Source: Bacteroides sp. (GTDB lineage: Bacteria > Bacteroidota > Bacteroidia > Bacteroidales > Muribaculaceae). Taken from it: 64,000 nt of DNA. The notes under the pieces are model-generated. The model did no database searches, had not been told where the DNA came from, and worked only from the letters and a program-made list of their open reading frames with translations. The stretch spans positions 704,196 through 768,195 of the forward strand of contig JAMPHF010000002.1 in the NCBI GenBank assembly GCA_023663525.1, in the 5' to 3' direction. How positions within the stretch are numbered: the first letter of the stretch is position 1; each line of letters starts with the position of its first letter. Both the position numbers and the translations under genes were made by a program. Positions 34,534-43,964 of the stretch are shown here, one piece after another.

Positions 34534-35295
34534 ATGCAACTGAATCTAAAGAAACCGATTGTATTCTTTGATCTTGAGACTACGGGCGTGGATGTGCTTC
34601 ACGACAGGATAGTCGAGATCTCGCTCATAAAGGTACTCCCCGGAGGAGAGGAGATTGAAAAGACACGCCGTGTCAATCCTGAAATGCACATCCCGGAGGA
34701 AGCTACCGCTGTCCACCACATCACTGATGAGGATGTGGCGGGCGAGCCTACATTCCGCCAGATAGCCCGCTCGCTCGCTAATGAAATGACGGGGTGCGAC
34801 ATAGCCGGTTATAACTCCAACCGGTTCGACATTCCTATGCTTGATCAGGAATTTCAGCGTGCAGGTGTCAAATTTGACTTCTCAAAGGCCAAATTTATTG
34901 ATGTACAGACCATATTTCACAAGAAAGAGCAGCGCACACTCGTGGCTGCCTATCGTTTCTACTGTGGGAAGGAACTTGACGGGGCACATTCGGCCAATGC
35001 CGATACACGTGCCACCTACGAGGTGCTCAAAGCTCAGCTCGACCGCTACGATGACCTTCCGAACGATATTGATGAACTTAGCAAATATGCCCGCACGAAC
35101 CGAAATGTCGATTTCATGGGCAGGATAATACTTGACGATAATGACAGGGAGATTGTCAATTTCGGAAAGTACAAGGGAAAGCCTGTGGACGAGGTGTTCA
35201 AGAAAGATCCGGGCTACTATGACTGGATTATGAAAGGCGATTTTGCGCAAAATACCAAAGATTGCTTCACACGGATAAAACTTCGCCATAAATGA
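34534..35295 (+). CDS. DnaQ-like 3'-5' exonuclease
   Basis: A 253-residue DEDD-type exonuclease resembling the epsilon subunit of DNA polymerase III. Exo I is FFDLETTG (about 11-18), the second region is VHHITDEDV followed by IAGYNSNRFDIPMLDQEF, and the third is AHSANADTRATYEVL. The last 60 residues (INFGKYKG-like: IVNFGKYKGKPVDEVFKKDP) form the small C-terminal domain seen in Bacteroidetes exonucleases of this type. It is probably a proofreading or repair nuclease. It follows dnaN and overlaps coaBC by four bases (ATGA). Confidence 0.9.
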   Translation: MQLNLKKPIVFFDLETTGVDVLHDRIVEISLIKVLPGGEEIEKTRRVNPEMHIPEEATAVHHITDEDVAGEPTFRQIARSLANEMTGCDIAGYNSNRFDIPMLDQEFQRAGVKFDFSKAKFIDVQTIFHKKEQRTLVAAYRFYCGKELDGAHSANADTRATYEVLKAQLDRYDDLPNDIDELSKYARTNRNVDFMGRIILDDNDREIVNFGKYKGKPVDEVFKKDPGYYDWIMKGDFAQNTKDCFTRIKLRHK

Positions 35296-36494
35296 ATCCA
35301 CTCAGCGGTAAGCATATAGTTCTGGGCATTTGTGGCGGTATAGCTGCCTATAAATCCGTGTCGCTGCTCCGGCTGCTCGTGAAGGCCGGAGCGGAGGTGC
35401 AGGTGGTCATAACTCCTGCCGGTAAGCAATTCATCACTCCTGTGACGCTCTCGGCTTTGAGCCGGAAGCCTGTGGTCAGTGAGTTTTTTACGGCCAATAC
35501 CGGTGAGTGGCATTCACATGTGGATCTCGGTCTCTGGGCCGACTGCATGGTGATAGCTCCTGCCACGGCCTCCACGATAGGGAAGATGGCACACGGTATC
35601 GCCGACAATATGCTCGTCACTACCTATCTTTCGGCCAAATCGCAGGTGTTTGTGGCTCCTGCGATGGATCTCGACATGATGGCACATCCCTCAACCAAAG
35701 CCAACCTTGAGTTGCTGCGGAGCTATGGAAACATTATCATTGAGCCTGACAGCGGAGAGCTGGCGAGCGGTCTCATAGGAAAAGGGCGCATGGAGGAGCC
35801 GGAACGGATTGCGGAAATCCTCGAGGGATATTTTGCAAAAAAAAATGATCTGAAAGGGAAGAAAGTCCTGATAACTGCCGGACCGACATACGAAAAGATA
35901 GATCCGGTGAGATTCATCGGCAACTACTCGTCCGGGAAGATGGGCTATGCTTTGGCTGAAGTTTGTGCCGACCGTGGCGCGGAAGTGACACTCGTGAGCG
36001 GTCCGGTGTCGGTATCCATCTCCCATCCTCGGGTGAACGTTGTCAAGGTTGAGTCGGCCAAGGAGATGCTTGAGGCTTGTGAGAAAGTTTTCCCGACGTG
36101 TGATTTCGCTGTGATGTGTGCGGCTGTTGCTGACTATGCTCCTCTCCATACTTCCGACAAAAAAATCAAGCGCGAACATTCGGAGATTCCCGTGATAGAA
36201 CTCATGAAAAATCCCGACATTGCTGCCACGCTCGGTGCCGTGAAGCGGGTAGGGCAGAAACTGGTCGGATTCGCTCTTGAGACTGATCACGAAGCGGAGA
36301 ACGCCTATGAAAAACTTGCGCGCAAGAATCTTGACATGATTGTCCTTAATTCCATGCGCGACAAAGGTGCCGGATTCGGGACTGATACAAATAAGGTGAC
36401 AATATTCAAGGCTGACGGCTCGCGCTTGGAGTTCGGATTGAAGTCAAAGCGTGAAGTGGCTGCCGATATTGTGGATACACTTGTGAATTTATGA
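35292..36494 (+). CDS. coaBC: Bifunctional phosphopantothenoylcysteine synthetase/decarboxylase
   Basis: A 400-residue enzyme of coenzyme A synthesis: it joins cysteine to 4'-phosphopantothenate and then decarboxylates the product. The N-terminal FMN-binding CoaC domain has GICGGIAAYKS, the region with the catalytic His (WHSHVDLGLWADCMVIAPA), and PATASTIGKMAHGIADNML. The CoaB domain begins near 190 with KKVLITAGPTYEKIDPVR and has FIGNYSSGKMGYALAE and LMKNPDIAATLG. Full length for the family. It overlaps both neighbours by four bases, so the exonuclease, coaBC and the PorD-like gene are one operon. Confidence 0.96.
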   Translation: MNPLSGKHIVLGICGGIAAYKSVSLLRLLVKAGAEVQVVITPAGKQFITPVTLSALSRKPVVSEFFTANTGEWHSHVDLGLWADCMVIAPATASTIGKMAHGIADNMLVTTYLSAKSQVFVAPAMDLDMMAHPSTKANLELLRSYGNIIIEPDSGELASGLIGKGRMEEPERIAEILEGYFAKKNDLKGKKVLITAGPTYEKIDPVRFIGNYSSGKMGYALAEVCADRGAEVTLVSGPVSVSISHPRVNVVKVESAKEMLEACEKVFPTCDFAVMCAAVADYAPLHTSDKKIKREHSEIPVIELMKNPDIAATLGAVKRVGQKLVGFALETDHEAENAYEKLARKNLDMIVLNSMRDKGAGFGTDTNKVTIFKADGSRLEFGLKSKREVAADIVDTLVNL

Positions 36495-37405
36495 AAAAAA
36501 TCCTCTCTCTCATCCTTTTGTTTCTGCTTACTTCGATCACGGAGTTGTCAGCCCAGGAGCTGAACTGCCGTGTCGAGGTCAACACTTCGCAGCTTGAAGG
36601 GACCAATAAGAGCATATTCGAGACACTCCAGAATGCAATCAATGAGTATGTCAACACGACTCGTTGGACGCAGACTCAGTTTTCTCCCAACGAGAAGATT
36701 GAGTGTACGTTATTGTTCACAATCACCAAGTATGACGAGTCAACCGGGAAGATGGAAGGCAGTCTGCAGGTGCAGTCGATGCGTCCGGTCTACAATTCGT
36801 CGTATGTCACTACGCTCATAAATTTCAAGGATAATTCGGTTGACTTCACTTACTCCGAAGGCGAGCCGTTGCTTTATTCGGAGACAAATATGGAGAGCCA
36901 ATTGACGCAGATATTGAATTTCTATATCTACCTTATTCTTGCGGTAGATTTCGATTCCTTTTCACCGAACGGAGGCGACCCATACTTTGAGCGGCTTGAG
37001 ACCATCGTCCATCAGGGACAGTCGTCAGGCGAGAGCGGATGGAAGGCTTTCGAGGATACAAAAAACCGTGCGGCGGTGTTGGGATCGTTCGTTGATCCGG
37101 CAACACGTGTGATACGTAATCTGTATTATACATATCACCTTCAGGGACTTGATCAGATGTCGGTCAGCCCGGACAAGGGACGCAAGACAATCGACACTTC
37201 ACTTGACATATTGAACGACGTATTCAAAGTGTCACCGATGTCGGTCGGATTGTCGATGTTCAAGGATGCGAAACTGGATGAACTCGTCAACATCTACACG
37301 AAGGCACCGGCGGAAGAACGCGAACATGCCTATCAGCTCCTGTCACCCATTTTCCCCACCGAACAGAGTCGTCTCGAAAAAATCAAACGAGGCGACAATC
37401 CGTGA
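36491..37405 (+). CDS. porD: DUF4835 / type IX secretion PorD-like protein
   Basis: A 304-residue exported protein. A signal peptide (about 1-20, ending ELSAQ) is followed by a mature part beginning ELNCRVEVNTSQLEGTNKSI, the hallmark opening of the DUF4835 family, which is annotated as PorD in type IX secretion literature. RWTQTQFSPNEKIECTLLF and NFYIYLILAVDFDSFSPNGG are further family phrases. A position between coaBC and recN is common in Bacteroidetes. No other type IX genes are in the window, so a role in secretion is from the family only. It overlaps coaBC by four bases and ends 41 bases before recN. Confidence 0.85.
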   Translation: MKKILSLILLFLLTSITELSAQELNCRVEVNTSQLEGTNKSIFETLQNAINEYVNTTRWTQTQFSPNEKIECTLLFTITKYDESTGKMEGSLQVQSMRPVYNSSYVTTLINFKDNSVDFTYSEGEPLLYSETNMESQLTQILNFYIYLILAVDFDSFSPNGGDPYFERLETIVHQGQSSGESGWKAFEDTKNRAAVLGSFVDPATRVIRNLYYTYHLQGLDQMSVSPDKGRKTIDTSLDILNDVFKVSPMSVGLSMFKDAKLDELVNIYTKAPAEEREHAYQLLSPIFPTEQSRLEKIKRGDNP

Positions 37406-37446
37406 AAATCAACCTCTCACCATCATAACCCACTCTTTGCTATTAT

Positions 37447-39108
37447 ATGCTTGAATCGTTACATATCTCAAATTACGCGCTCATTGATCTGATTGACATC
37501 CGGTTTCATAAGGGCTTCAATGTGATTACGGGTGAGACCGGCGCAGGTAAGTCCATCATACTCGGTGCGCTATCGCTCTTGCTCGGAAGCAGAGCAGATA
37601 CGCGTGTCGTCACAAATCCCGAGGCAAAAAGCGTGATCGAGGCAGTCTTCACTGTTGATGACTATCCATCACTCAAGGCGTTTTGCATTCAGGAAGACAT
37701 AGAGTGGGATGATGAGCGGTGTATACTCCGGCGGGAAATATCGCCAGCCGGTCGCTCGCGCGCGTTTGTCAATGACTCGCCTGTACCGCTTGCCAAATTG
37801 CGCGATGTCAGTATGCATCTGATTGACATCCATTCCCAGCATCAGAATCAGTTGCTTGCCACACCGGAATTTCAACTCGATGTAATCGACACCCTTGCGG
37901 CAAACGGTGAGCGACTTCGTGATTATCGTCAGCGTTTCAATGCCTTGCGTGAGGCTGTGAAGCGTTTGAAGATAATGAGAGCCAAGGTGGAACGGTCAAG
38001 GGAGGACGAGGAGTTCACCCGCTATCAGCTCGAACAGCTCGATGAGCTTGGTCTCCAACCCGGCGAGCAAGCTGAACTTGAACGTGAAAGGGATGTGCTT
38101 AGCAATCTCAGTTCAATAAAGTCTGCACTATCGAAGGCTGTATCTGCTCTCGACGACGAAGAGTCCGGCGCGTTACGCGGAATTGAAACGGCGATTGAGG
38201 CCTCCGGCGATGTCGAGGAGGTGCTTGATCCGGCTGATGACATTAGGGGGCGACTGGAGTCGGTGCGCATAGAGATTTCCGACATATCGTCAACTCTTGA
38301 GTCAATTGATGAGAATTTGGGAGCTGATCCCGCCACACTCGGAGCTATTGAGGAGCGTCTGAGTGCCATATATTCATTGTGCTATAAACATCATGTGGAA
38401 GATTCCGATGGTCTGATTGAACTCCGCGACTCGCTTCGCGAGAAACTGAGGAATCTTGACAATTCCGACAGCGTCATTGGCGAGCTTGAGAAAGAGGCAC
38501 GGCGTGTGAAGGCTCTCGCAAAGGAAAGTGCGATGGAGATTTCGGCTGCGCGCAAGGAAGCTGCCGAGCGATTCGGCAAACGTCTTGCTGAGGTCGCCAT
38601 GCCTCTCGGCATGAAGAATCTGCGCTGTGAGATTCGTGTCACGCCTGCCGATATGACCTCTACGGGCATGGATGCTGTTGAGTTTATGGTCGCGTTCAAC
38701 AAGAATCAGCCACTCATGCCTGTCGGAGCGACGGCTTCCGGCGGTGAGATTTCGCGCCTCATGCTGTCTATAAAGTCAATAATTGCATCGAGTATGCAGT
38801 TGCCGAGTATCATTTTTGATGAGATAGACACCGGTGTGTCCGGTGATGTGGCCAACCGAATGGGCAGTATGATGCTTGACATTTCAAGAAACATTCAGGT
38901 GACAACCATCACCCATCTTCCGCAAGTGGCATCAAAGGGCGCACACCAGTATAGAGTCTACAAGGAGGACGACGACCATTCGACGCATACGCGCATTGCG
39001 TTGCTGACGGATGAGGAACGTGTCAAATCCATTGCCTCAATGCTTGGCGGCTCGGAGATTGACGAGGCTGCGATAGCCGCCGCGCGCAGTCTGCTGGCAC
39101 AGCGGTAA
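37447..39108 (+). CDS. recN: DNA repair protein RecN
   Basis: A 553-residue SMC-like ATPase for double-strand break repair. The N-terminal half-site starts MLESLHISNYALID and has the Walker A motif GETGAGKS at about 30-37. A coiled-coil region follows at about 155-360, rich in Glu/Leu/Arg and with few Pro. The ABC signature is TASGGEISRLMLSIK and Walker B is SIIFDEIDTGVSG, with HLPQVASKG as the switch region. Full length. It follows the PorD-like gene and precedes rlmB by 35 bases. Confidence 0.96.
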   Translation: MLESLHISNYALIDLIDIRFHKGFNVITGETGAGKSIILGALSLLLGSRADTRVVTNPEAKSVIEAVFTVDDYPSLKAFCIQEDIEWDDERCILRREISPAGRSRAFVNDSPVPLAKLRDVSMHLIDIHSQHQNQLLATPEFQLDVIDTLAANGERLRDYRQRFNALREAVKRLKIMRAKVERSREDEEFTRYQLEQLDELGLQPGEQAELERERDVLSNLSSIKSALSKAVSALDDEESGALRGIETAIEASGDVEEVLDPADDIRGRLESVRIEISDISSTLESIDENLGADPATLGAIEERLSAIYSLCYKHHVEDSDGLIELRDSLREKLRNLDNSDSVIGELEKEARRVKALAKESAMEISAARKEAAERFGKRLAEVAMPLGMKNLRCEIRVTPADMTSTGMDAVEFMVAFNKNQPLMPVGATASGGEISRLMLSIKSIIASSMQLPSIIFDEIDTGVSGDVANRMGSMMLDISRNIQVTTITHLPQVASKGAHQYRVYKEDDDHSTHTRIALLTDEERVKSIASMLGGSEIDEAAIAAARSLLAQR

Positions 39109-39143
39109 TAAATATGTATCATTTGTAATAATAAAGATAAGAA

Positions 39144-39899
39144 GTGGAAAAGAACGAATATATCTATGGTCTTCGGGCTGTCATGGAAGCTATCGAGGCC
39201 GGAAAAGATATTGACAAGATATTTATTGCAAAGGATTTGCAGGGCGAACTTGCGGCTGAGCTTGTCGCGCTTGCCAAGGCAAACAGAGTGGTCATGCAGC
39301 GTGTGCCGGTCGAGCGTATAAACCGTATTACTCGTAAGAATCATCAGGGTGTGCTCGCCATGATGTCGGCCATCACCTATCATCGTCTCGATTACCTCGT
39401 CCCTGAACTGTATGAGGCCGGGATATTGCCCTTCATTGTGATACTCGACGGAATCACAGATGTCAGAAATTTCGGCGCGATTGCCAGGACATGTGAGTGT
39501 GCGGGAGTGGATGCCATCGTTATTCCTGAGCATGGAAGCGTTTCGGTCGGTGGTGATGCAGTGAAGACATCTGCCGGTGCATTGTACCATATACCTGTCT
39601 GCCGTGTCTCGTCGGTGGCATGGGCGGCGAAATTTCTGCGCGAGAACGGCTATAACGTTGTGGCCGTGACCGAGAAATCCGAGATAAACTACACTGAAGG
39701 GAAGTACACCGATCCGGTTGCGATAGTCATGGGTGCCGAGGATGTCGGAATTTCGCCGGAAGTGATGAAGCAGTGCGACACAAAGGTCGGCATACCGATG
39801 TTTGGCAACATCGGGTCATTGAACGTCTCGGTTGCGGCTGGAGTTATGATTTATGAAGTGGTGCGTCAGCGTCTTACTGCAAATCTTGAGATAATGTAA
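39144..39899 (+). CDS. rlmB: 23S rRNA (guanosine-2251-2'-O)-methyltransferase
   Basis: A 251-residue SpoU-family knotted methyltransferase. The start is GTG at 39144, the only start that keeps the family opening EYIYGLRAVMEAIEAGK; the next Met would remove it. The N-terminal substrate-binding domain ends near 85 and is followed by the trefoil-knot domain with LDGITDVRNFGAIARTCE, VIPEHGSVSVG, AIVMGAEDVGISPEVM and IPMFGNIGSLNVSVAAGVM. Length fits RlmB rather than the smaller TrmL. The gene ends 27 bases before the convergent methyltransferase gene. Confidence 0.92.
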   Translation: MEKNEYIYGLRAVMEAIEAGKDIDKIFIAKDLQGELAAELVALAKANRVVMQRVPVERINRITRKNHQGVLAMMSAITYHRLDYLVPELYEAGILPFIVILDGITDVRNFGAIARTCECAGVDAIVIPEHGSVSVGGDAVKTSAGALYHIPVCRVSSVAWAAKFLRENGYNVVAVTEKSEINYTEGKYTDPVAIVMGAEDVGISPEVMKQCDTKVGIPMFGNIGSLNVSVAAGVMIYEVVRQRLTANLEIM

Positions 39900-39926
39900 A
39901 GTTGAGAGCCATCGGCTCTACGGACA

Positions 39927-41078
39927 TCATAAAGACTCACTCATAGTGGTTATCACCATGAGTTTCGACCCATCGGGGGCGGTAGTGCCAAACAGCATTT
40001 TATCGCCTCCGTCTTTCATTTTAAGTTTAGAGGTGAGCTGAGGAGCAGACAGAGGGAAGTTACGGGTTGCAATGTTGACTGTGCTGTATTCTTTTGCGAT
40101 GTCCTTTATGCCTTGTTTTGAGAAGGGAACGACTTTAAGGATCCCGAATCGTTTCCCCGGGAATTTATCAAGGCGATTCGGAGAGGTGAACAGGTGGGTG
40201 TTGGGATTCAGTTTGTCAATTTTGAAAATGTCGGACAGGATTTTCAGCCCTCCTGATTTCATTGCAGCGGGATATGGCTCATAGAGATAATCCCCTGCTA
40301 TTGGTGCGGAATATGTCGGGGTAGAGTGCATCTCGTCATCAGGGCTGAAACTATAACCCGTGTGACCGATTGTCGAGACGGTCATCCTTGTGACTGTCGG
40401 CTGTGTTTTTCTCTGCGTATCTGATTTGATGATGAACACCACCTCCTTACATTCGTTTTTTGTCCCTATTACGTTTGCCTCACAGTCATAGCCCAGTTCT
40501 TGTACGGCACTTTTGATGTCGATCATCGGGGAGGCTTTGATGATAAGTGTGGAACAGTGTGAGAGTATCATCGGGATAGCCGGGATTATGTCCGGCGTGC
40601 AGTCGTGGAATGCGAAGTGACGCCCGGAGATGTCGCGTCTGGCCGGATCAACGAAAATGGTGTCGAATCTTTGCCCCATCTCCCTGAGCCGGGCTATGCT
40701 GTCTCCTTCAATGACGGTCAGATTACTGACTCCAAGTGCTTCAGCGTTGTGGACAGCCGTCAGAAAGGTGTTGTGGTCAAGTTCAATGGCCGTAACGTTG
40801 TCTGCTTTAGCTGCAAAGTGAAAAGCATCTATCCCGAGACCACATGTCATGTCAAGCACGGAAGATCCATCGTCAATCATAGCGGCGTGCAGGGCGGCCA
40901 CATCATCGGAGGTGGACATTTCAGCGACAGCAAGCGATGGAAAACGGAAATCCTTGCAACCCAACGTGGCGTGGAGCTTTTCGGATGTCTTATATCGACA
41001 TTCGCGTTGCAGGATGTCGTCCATCATGTCCGGGTCGCCATGATATTTCAGGCGAAGTCTGTTGAAATCTTCTTTCAC
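39927..41078 (-). CDS. Class I SAM-dependent methyltransferase with THUMP-like C-terminal domain
   Basis: A 383-residue protein. The Rossmann core holds VLDMTCGLGIDAFHFA (SAM loop, about 74-89), VTAIELDHNTF, and DTIFVDPARRD as post-strand motifs. The C-terminal 120 residues (with YLYEPYPAAMKSGG, NTHLFTSPNRL and FPGKRFGILKVVP) form the THUMP-like domain common to a Bacteroidetes family annotated as RNA- or class I methyltransferase. Its substrate is unknown; RNA is likely from the domain. It overlaps tsaB by four bases on the minus strand, so the two are co-transcribed. Confidence 0.85.
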   Translation of the reverse strand: MKEDFNRLRLKYHGDPDMMDDILQRECRYKTSEKLHATLGCKDFRFPSLAVAEMSTSDDVAALHAAMIDDGSSVLDMTCGLGIDAFHFAAKADNVTAIELDHNTFLTAVHNAEALGVSNLTVIEGDSIARLREMGQRFDTIFVDPARRDISGRHFAFHDCTPDIIPAIPMILSHCSTLIIKASPMIDIKSAVQELGYDCEANVIGTKNECKEVVFIIKSDTQRKTQPTVTRMTVSTIGHTGYSFSPDDEMHSTPTYSAPIAGDYLYEPYPAAMKSGGLKILSDIFKIDKLNPNTHLFTSPNRLDKFPGKRFGILKVVPFSKQGIKDIAKEYSTVNIATRNFPLSAPQLTSKLKMKDGGDKMLFGTTAPDGSKLMVITTMSESL

Positions 41079-41773
41079 CCTAACACATTCTTTTTAGGCG
41101 TGGAAGCCTGGAAGTCCTTGATGTAATTGGGGACACTGTATGCAAGATCAATGAACTCACGGCGGGAATATGCACGCTCGGCAAGGGCGATCATGTCAAT
41201 CGCAAGCGGATGTATGTCGGCTACAAATTCGACGTTTGGCGCGGTGATGATGTCGCGTGCTTTGTCAGAGCCGTTGCCAAACAGCAGCACTCTGGGATAT
41301 TTCCCAATGATTTCGGCATAGCTGTCGGGCGTAAGTATCAAGGCTTGCTGGGGCATGACAGGTTCAAGCGCAAAATCGAATGCGGCGGTGTAGACCTCCA
41401 TCCTTCGTGCGTCAATCATCGGCACAAAAATCTCGTCGCCCTGCAACTCTTGGGTGAACATTACGTTGCATGCCATGATTCGTAGTGTATCTATGCCGAT
41501 TAGTGGAATCCCGAGAGCGTAGGCAAGCCCTTTGGCTTCGGACAGACCGATGCGCAGTCCGGTGTAGCTCCCCGGACCCATTGACACAGCCACGGCCTCA
41601 AGGTCAAATTCCTTTTCGCGGGCGAAATCCAGACAGTATTTTATGTAGTCGCTCAGCAGGGCCGCATGATTGCGTCCGCCACCTTCTTCCTGATGTGCAA
41701 GCACCATCCCCTCGGCAGTCAAGGCCACCGAGCAGTAGTCAGTGGATGTATCGATATTAAGTATTACAGCCAT
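41075..41773 (-). CDS. tsaB: tRNA threonylcarbamoyladenosine biosynthesis protein TsaB
   Basis: A 232-residue ASKHA-fold partner of TsaD, needed for the t6A modification of tRNAs reading ANN codons. Family motifs: ILNIDTSTDYCSVALT at 4-19, and MGPGSYTGLRIGLSEAKGLA with ALGIPLIGIDTLRIMA. It lacks a zinc or nucleotide site of its own, as is normal for TsaB. It is transcribed from the divergent promoter region shared with yicC and overlaps the methyltransferase gene by four bases. Confidence 0.93.
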   Translation of the reverse strand: MAVILNIDTSTDYCSVALTAEGMVLAHQEEGGGRNHAALLSDYIKYCLDFAREKEFDLEAVAVSMGPGSYTGLRIGLSEAKGLAYALGIPLIGIDTLRIMACNVMFTQELQGDEIFVPMIDARRMEVYTAAFDFALEPVMPQQALILTPDSYAEIIGKYPRVLLFGNGSDKARDIITAPNVEFVADIHPLAIDMIALAERAYSRREFIDLAYSVPNYIKDFQASTPKKNVLG

Positions 41774-41801
41774 ATCGCTTTAACTTTTGTTATGAGACAC
41801 A

Positions 41802-41854
41802 CTCTAAAATTTAGAGCAAAGTTACTTGATTATCGTGAGAATTGTGTAATTTTG
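41802..41854. promoter_or_regulatory. Divergent tsaB/yicC promoter region with a palindrome
   Basis: For yicC, CTTG at 41825-41828 and TAATTTTG at 41847-41854 are 18 bases apart. For tsaB, the minus strand reads TAACTTTG at 41824-41817. CTCTAAAATTTAGAG at 41802-41816 is a perfect 15-bp palindrome at about the tsaB transcription start. Confidence 0.55.
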
Positions 41855-41873
41855 TGAAAAAATAAACCATATC

Positions 41874-42749
41874 ATGCTATATTCAATGACGGGATTCGGG
41901 AAAGCCGTTACCGAGCTTCCCGGGAAAAAAATTACGGTTGAAATCAAATCGCTGAACAGTAAACAGATTGATATTGCTGCTCGTGTGCCATCATCGTTGC
42001 GCGCCCATGAACTTGAGATGAGAAACCGTGTAGCTCTTGTGCTTGAGAGGGGTAAGGTCGATGTGACCGTATATGTCGAGAATGTAGCCGGTGACACCAC
42101 CGTCAAACTTAATGTTGCCGCTTTGAAGGCATATAAGGATGATGTCGAAGCTGCCGCTAAGGTGTTGGGCATCTCTGACCCCCAGGATTGGTATGGTGTC
42201 CTGCTGCGCTTCCCTGACGTGATGAAAAGCGAGACCCCTTCCGATGCCGACGAGGTTGAGGTGGCGGGTGTCATGCAGGCTCTCGATGCCGCATCGGAGC
42301 GGTTGATGTCCTATCGTCGTGCCGAGGGCGAGAAACTTGAAGATTTCTTCGCGAAGCGCATAGAGCGCATCAGAGAACTTCTCTCCCTCGTCCCGCAATT
42401 CGAGGAGGAACGTATCGGCAAGATCCGGATGAGGATGGAGGAGGGCTTGGCCAAGATTCATGGTGTTGACTACGACCGCAGCCGCCTGGAGCAGGAATTG
42501 TTTTTCTATATCGAGAAACTTGATGTCAATGAGGAGAAACAGCGTCTGACGCAGCATCTCAACTATTTCATCGAGACAATGAACGGGCCTAAGGGTCAGG
42601 GCAAAAAGCTCGGATTCATCAGTCAGGAGATGGGGCGTGAGATCAACACCCTCGGCTCAAAGAGCAATCATGCCGAAATGCAGAAAATCGTAGTGCAGAT
42701 GAAGGATGTCCTCGAACAGATAAAGGAGCAGGTGCTCAACGTGATGTAA
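41874..42749 (+). CDS. yicC: YicC-family endoribonuclease-like protein
   Basis: A 291-residue protein of the YicC family, members of which are reported RNases that act on small RNAs. The N-terminal hallmark MLYSMTGFGKA and EIKSLNSKQIDI are present, and the C-terminal DUF1732 region has RLEQELFFYIEKLDVNEEKQ, LTQHLNYFIETM and FISQEMGREINTLGSKSNHA. Full length. It heads the operon yicC-gmk-nadD-DUF5063, an order common in Bacteroidetes, with gmk after 12 bases. Confidence 0.93.
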   Translation: MLYSMTGFGKAVTELPGKKITVEIKSLNSKQIDIAARVPSSLRAHELEMRNRVALVLERGKVDVTVYVENVAGDTTVKLNVAALKAYKDDVEAAAKVLGISDPQDWYGVLLRFPDVMKSETPSDADEVEVAGVMQALDAASERLMSYRRAEGEKLEDFFAKRIERIRELLSLVPQFEEERIGKIRMRMEEGLAKIHGVDYDRSRLEQELFFYIEKLDVNEEKQRLTQHLNYFIETMNGPKGQGKKLGFISQEMGREINTLGSKSNHAEMQKIVVQMKDVLEQIKEQVLNVM

Positions 42750-42761
42750 ACTGTCTGCGAT

Positions 42762-43331
42762 ATGGAAGGGAAAATCATAATCATATCAGCTCCGTCAGGC
42801 ACCGGAAAGTCAACCATCATCGGCGAACTTCTGAATCGTGGTGAAATCGACATGCAGTTTTCTATTTCAGCCACCAACCGTCAGCCGCGTGGCGAGGAGC
42901 GTCATGGCGTGAACTACTATTTTCTGAGCGATGAGGAGTTCAGACGTTCCATTGACGAGGGAGCTTTTGTCGAGTATGAGGAGGTGTATCCGGGTCGATT
43001 CTACGGGACATTGAAAAGCGAGGTTTCGCGCATAACTTCAGCCGGTCATAATGTCATCCTTGACATAGATGTCAAAGGTGGAGTGAACGTGAAGAAGATG
43101 TATGGTGAACGTGCGCTGAGTGTCTTCATTCAGCCCCCGAGCATCGCTTGTCTCCGCGAACGTCTGACCGGAAGAGCAACCGACACGCCTGAGGCCATAG
43201 AGCAGAGATTGGCGAAAGCGGAATATGAGATCTCGTTTGCCCCGGAATTTGACTGTGTAGTAGTCAACGATGATCTCATGAAGGCCGTGAACGAAGTTGA
43301 TGTGAAAATCAAGGAGTTCATCGGTCGGTGA
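42762..43331 (+). CDS. gmk: Guanylate kinase
   Basis: A 189-residue enzyme that phosphorylates GMP to GDP with ATP. The P-loop is APSGTGKSTI at 9-18. NRQPRGEERHGVNYYFLSDE carries the conserved GMP-binding Arg and Tyr, and VILDIDVKGGVNVKK is the standard Asp-containing block (usually DIDVQGA). LRERLTGRATD is the lid region. Full length. It lies between yicC and nadD. Confidence 0.96.
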   Translation: MEGKIIIISAPSGTGKSTIIGELLNRGEIDMQFSISATNRQPRGEERHGVNYYFLSDEEFRRSIDEGAFVEYEEVYPGRFYGTLKSEVSRITSAGHNVILDIDVKGGVNVKKMYGERALSVFIQPPSIACLRERLTGRATDTPEAIEQRLAKAEYEISFAPEFDCVVVNDDLMKAVNEVDVKIKEFIGR

Positions 43332-43379
43332 GATTGTGAGAATATGCAATAGATATGGATATTTGACCGCGAATCAGTC

Positions 43380-43964
43380 ATGACAATAGGAATTTTAGGC
43401 GGTTCATTCAACCCCGTCCACATAGGTCACATGATGCTTGCGAGTTATCTCAAGCAGTTTGCAGGGCTTGACGAGGTCTGGCTCACGCTGTCGCCTCTCA
43501 ATCCGTTGAAAGCAACCTCCGATGAGCTTATCCCGGACCTTACCCGGCTCAAGATGCTTGAGATCGCAACCGGCAACAGTGCCGGACTCAATGTCTGTGA
43601 CTATGAGCTTACGATGCCGAAGCCGTCTTACACAATCAACACCCTCCGCTATCTTGCGAAGCGGTTTCCTCGCCATTCGTTCAAACTGATAATCGGGAGC
43701 GATAATTGGAAAATATTCAATCAGTGGAAGGACCACGAGAGCATATTGTCGGAGTTCGGTGTCATAGTCTATCCGCGTCCCGGCTATCCTGTCGGTCCCA
43801 TATATGATGATGGTGTGGATGTGGTCAATGCCCCTATGGTTGACCTCTCAAGCACTTTCCTGCGTAAAGCCATAGCACGTGGCATGGATATGAACTATTT
43901 TCTGCCACCGCATGTTTTCGATTACATAAAACAAAACAAGTTATATGGAGCTAAGCCCGAATAG
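43380..43964 (+). CDS. nadD: Nicotinate-nucleotide adenylyltransferase
   Basis: A 194-residue enzyme of NAD synthesis that adenylates nicotinate mononucleotide. The nucleotidyltransferase signature GGSFNPVHIGHMMLA is at 7-21, the middle has YTINTLRYLAKRF and LIIGSDNWKIFNQW, and the end has VDLSSTFLRKAIARG (the SSTxIR-like motif). Its last 20 bases overlap the start of the DUF5063 gene, and it follows gmk after 48 bases. Confidence 0.95.
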   Translation: MTIGILGGSFNPVHIGHMMLASYLKQFAGLDEVWLTLSPLNPLKATSDELIPDLTRLKMLEIATGNSAGLNVCDYELTMPKPSYTINTLRYLAKRFPRHSFKLIIGSDNWKIFNQWKDHESILSEFGVIVYPRPGYPVGPIYDDGVDVVNAPMVDLSSTFLRKAIARGMDMNYFLPPHVFDYIKQNKLYGAKPE

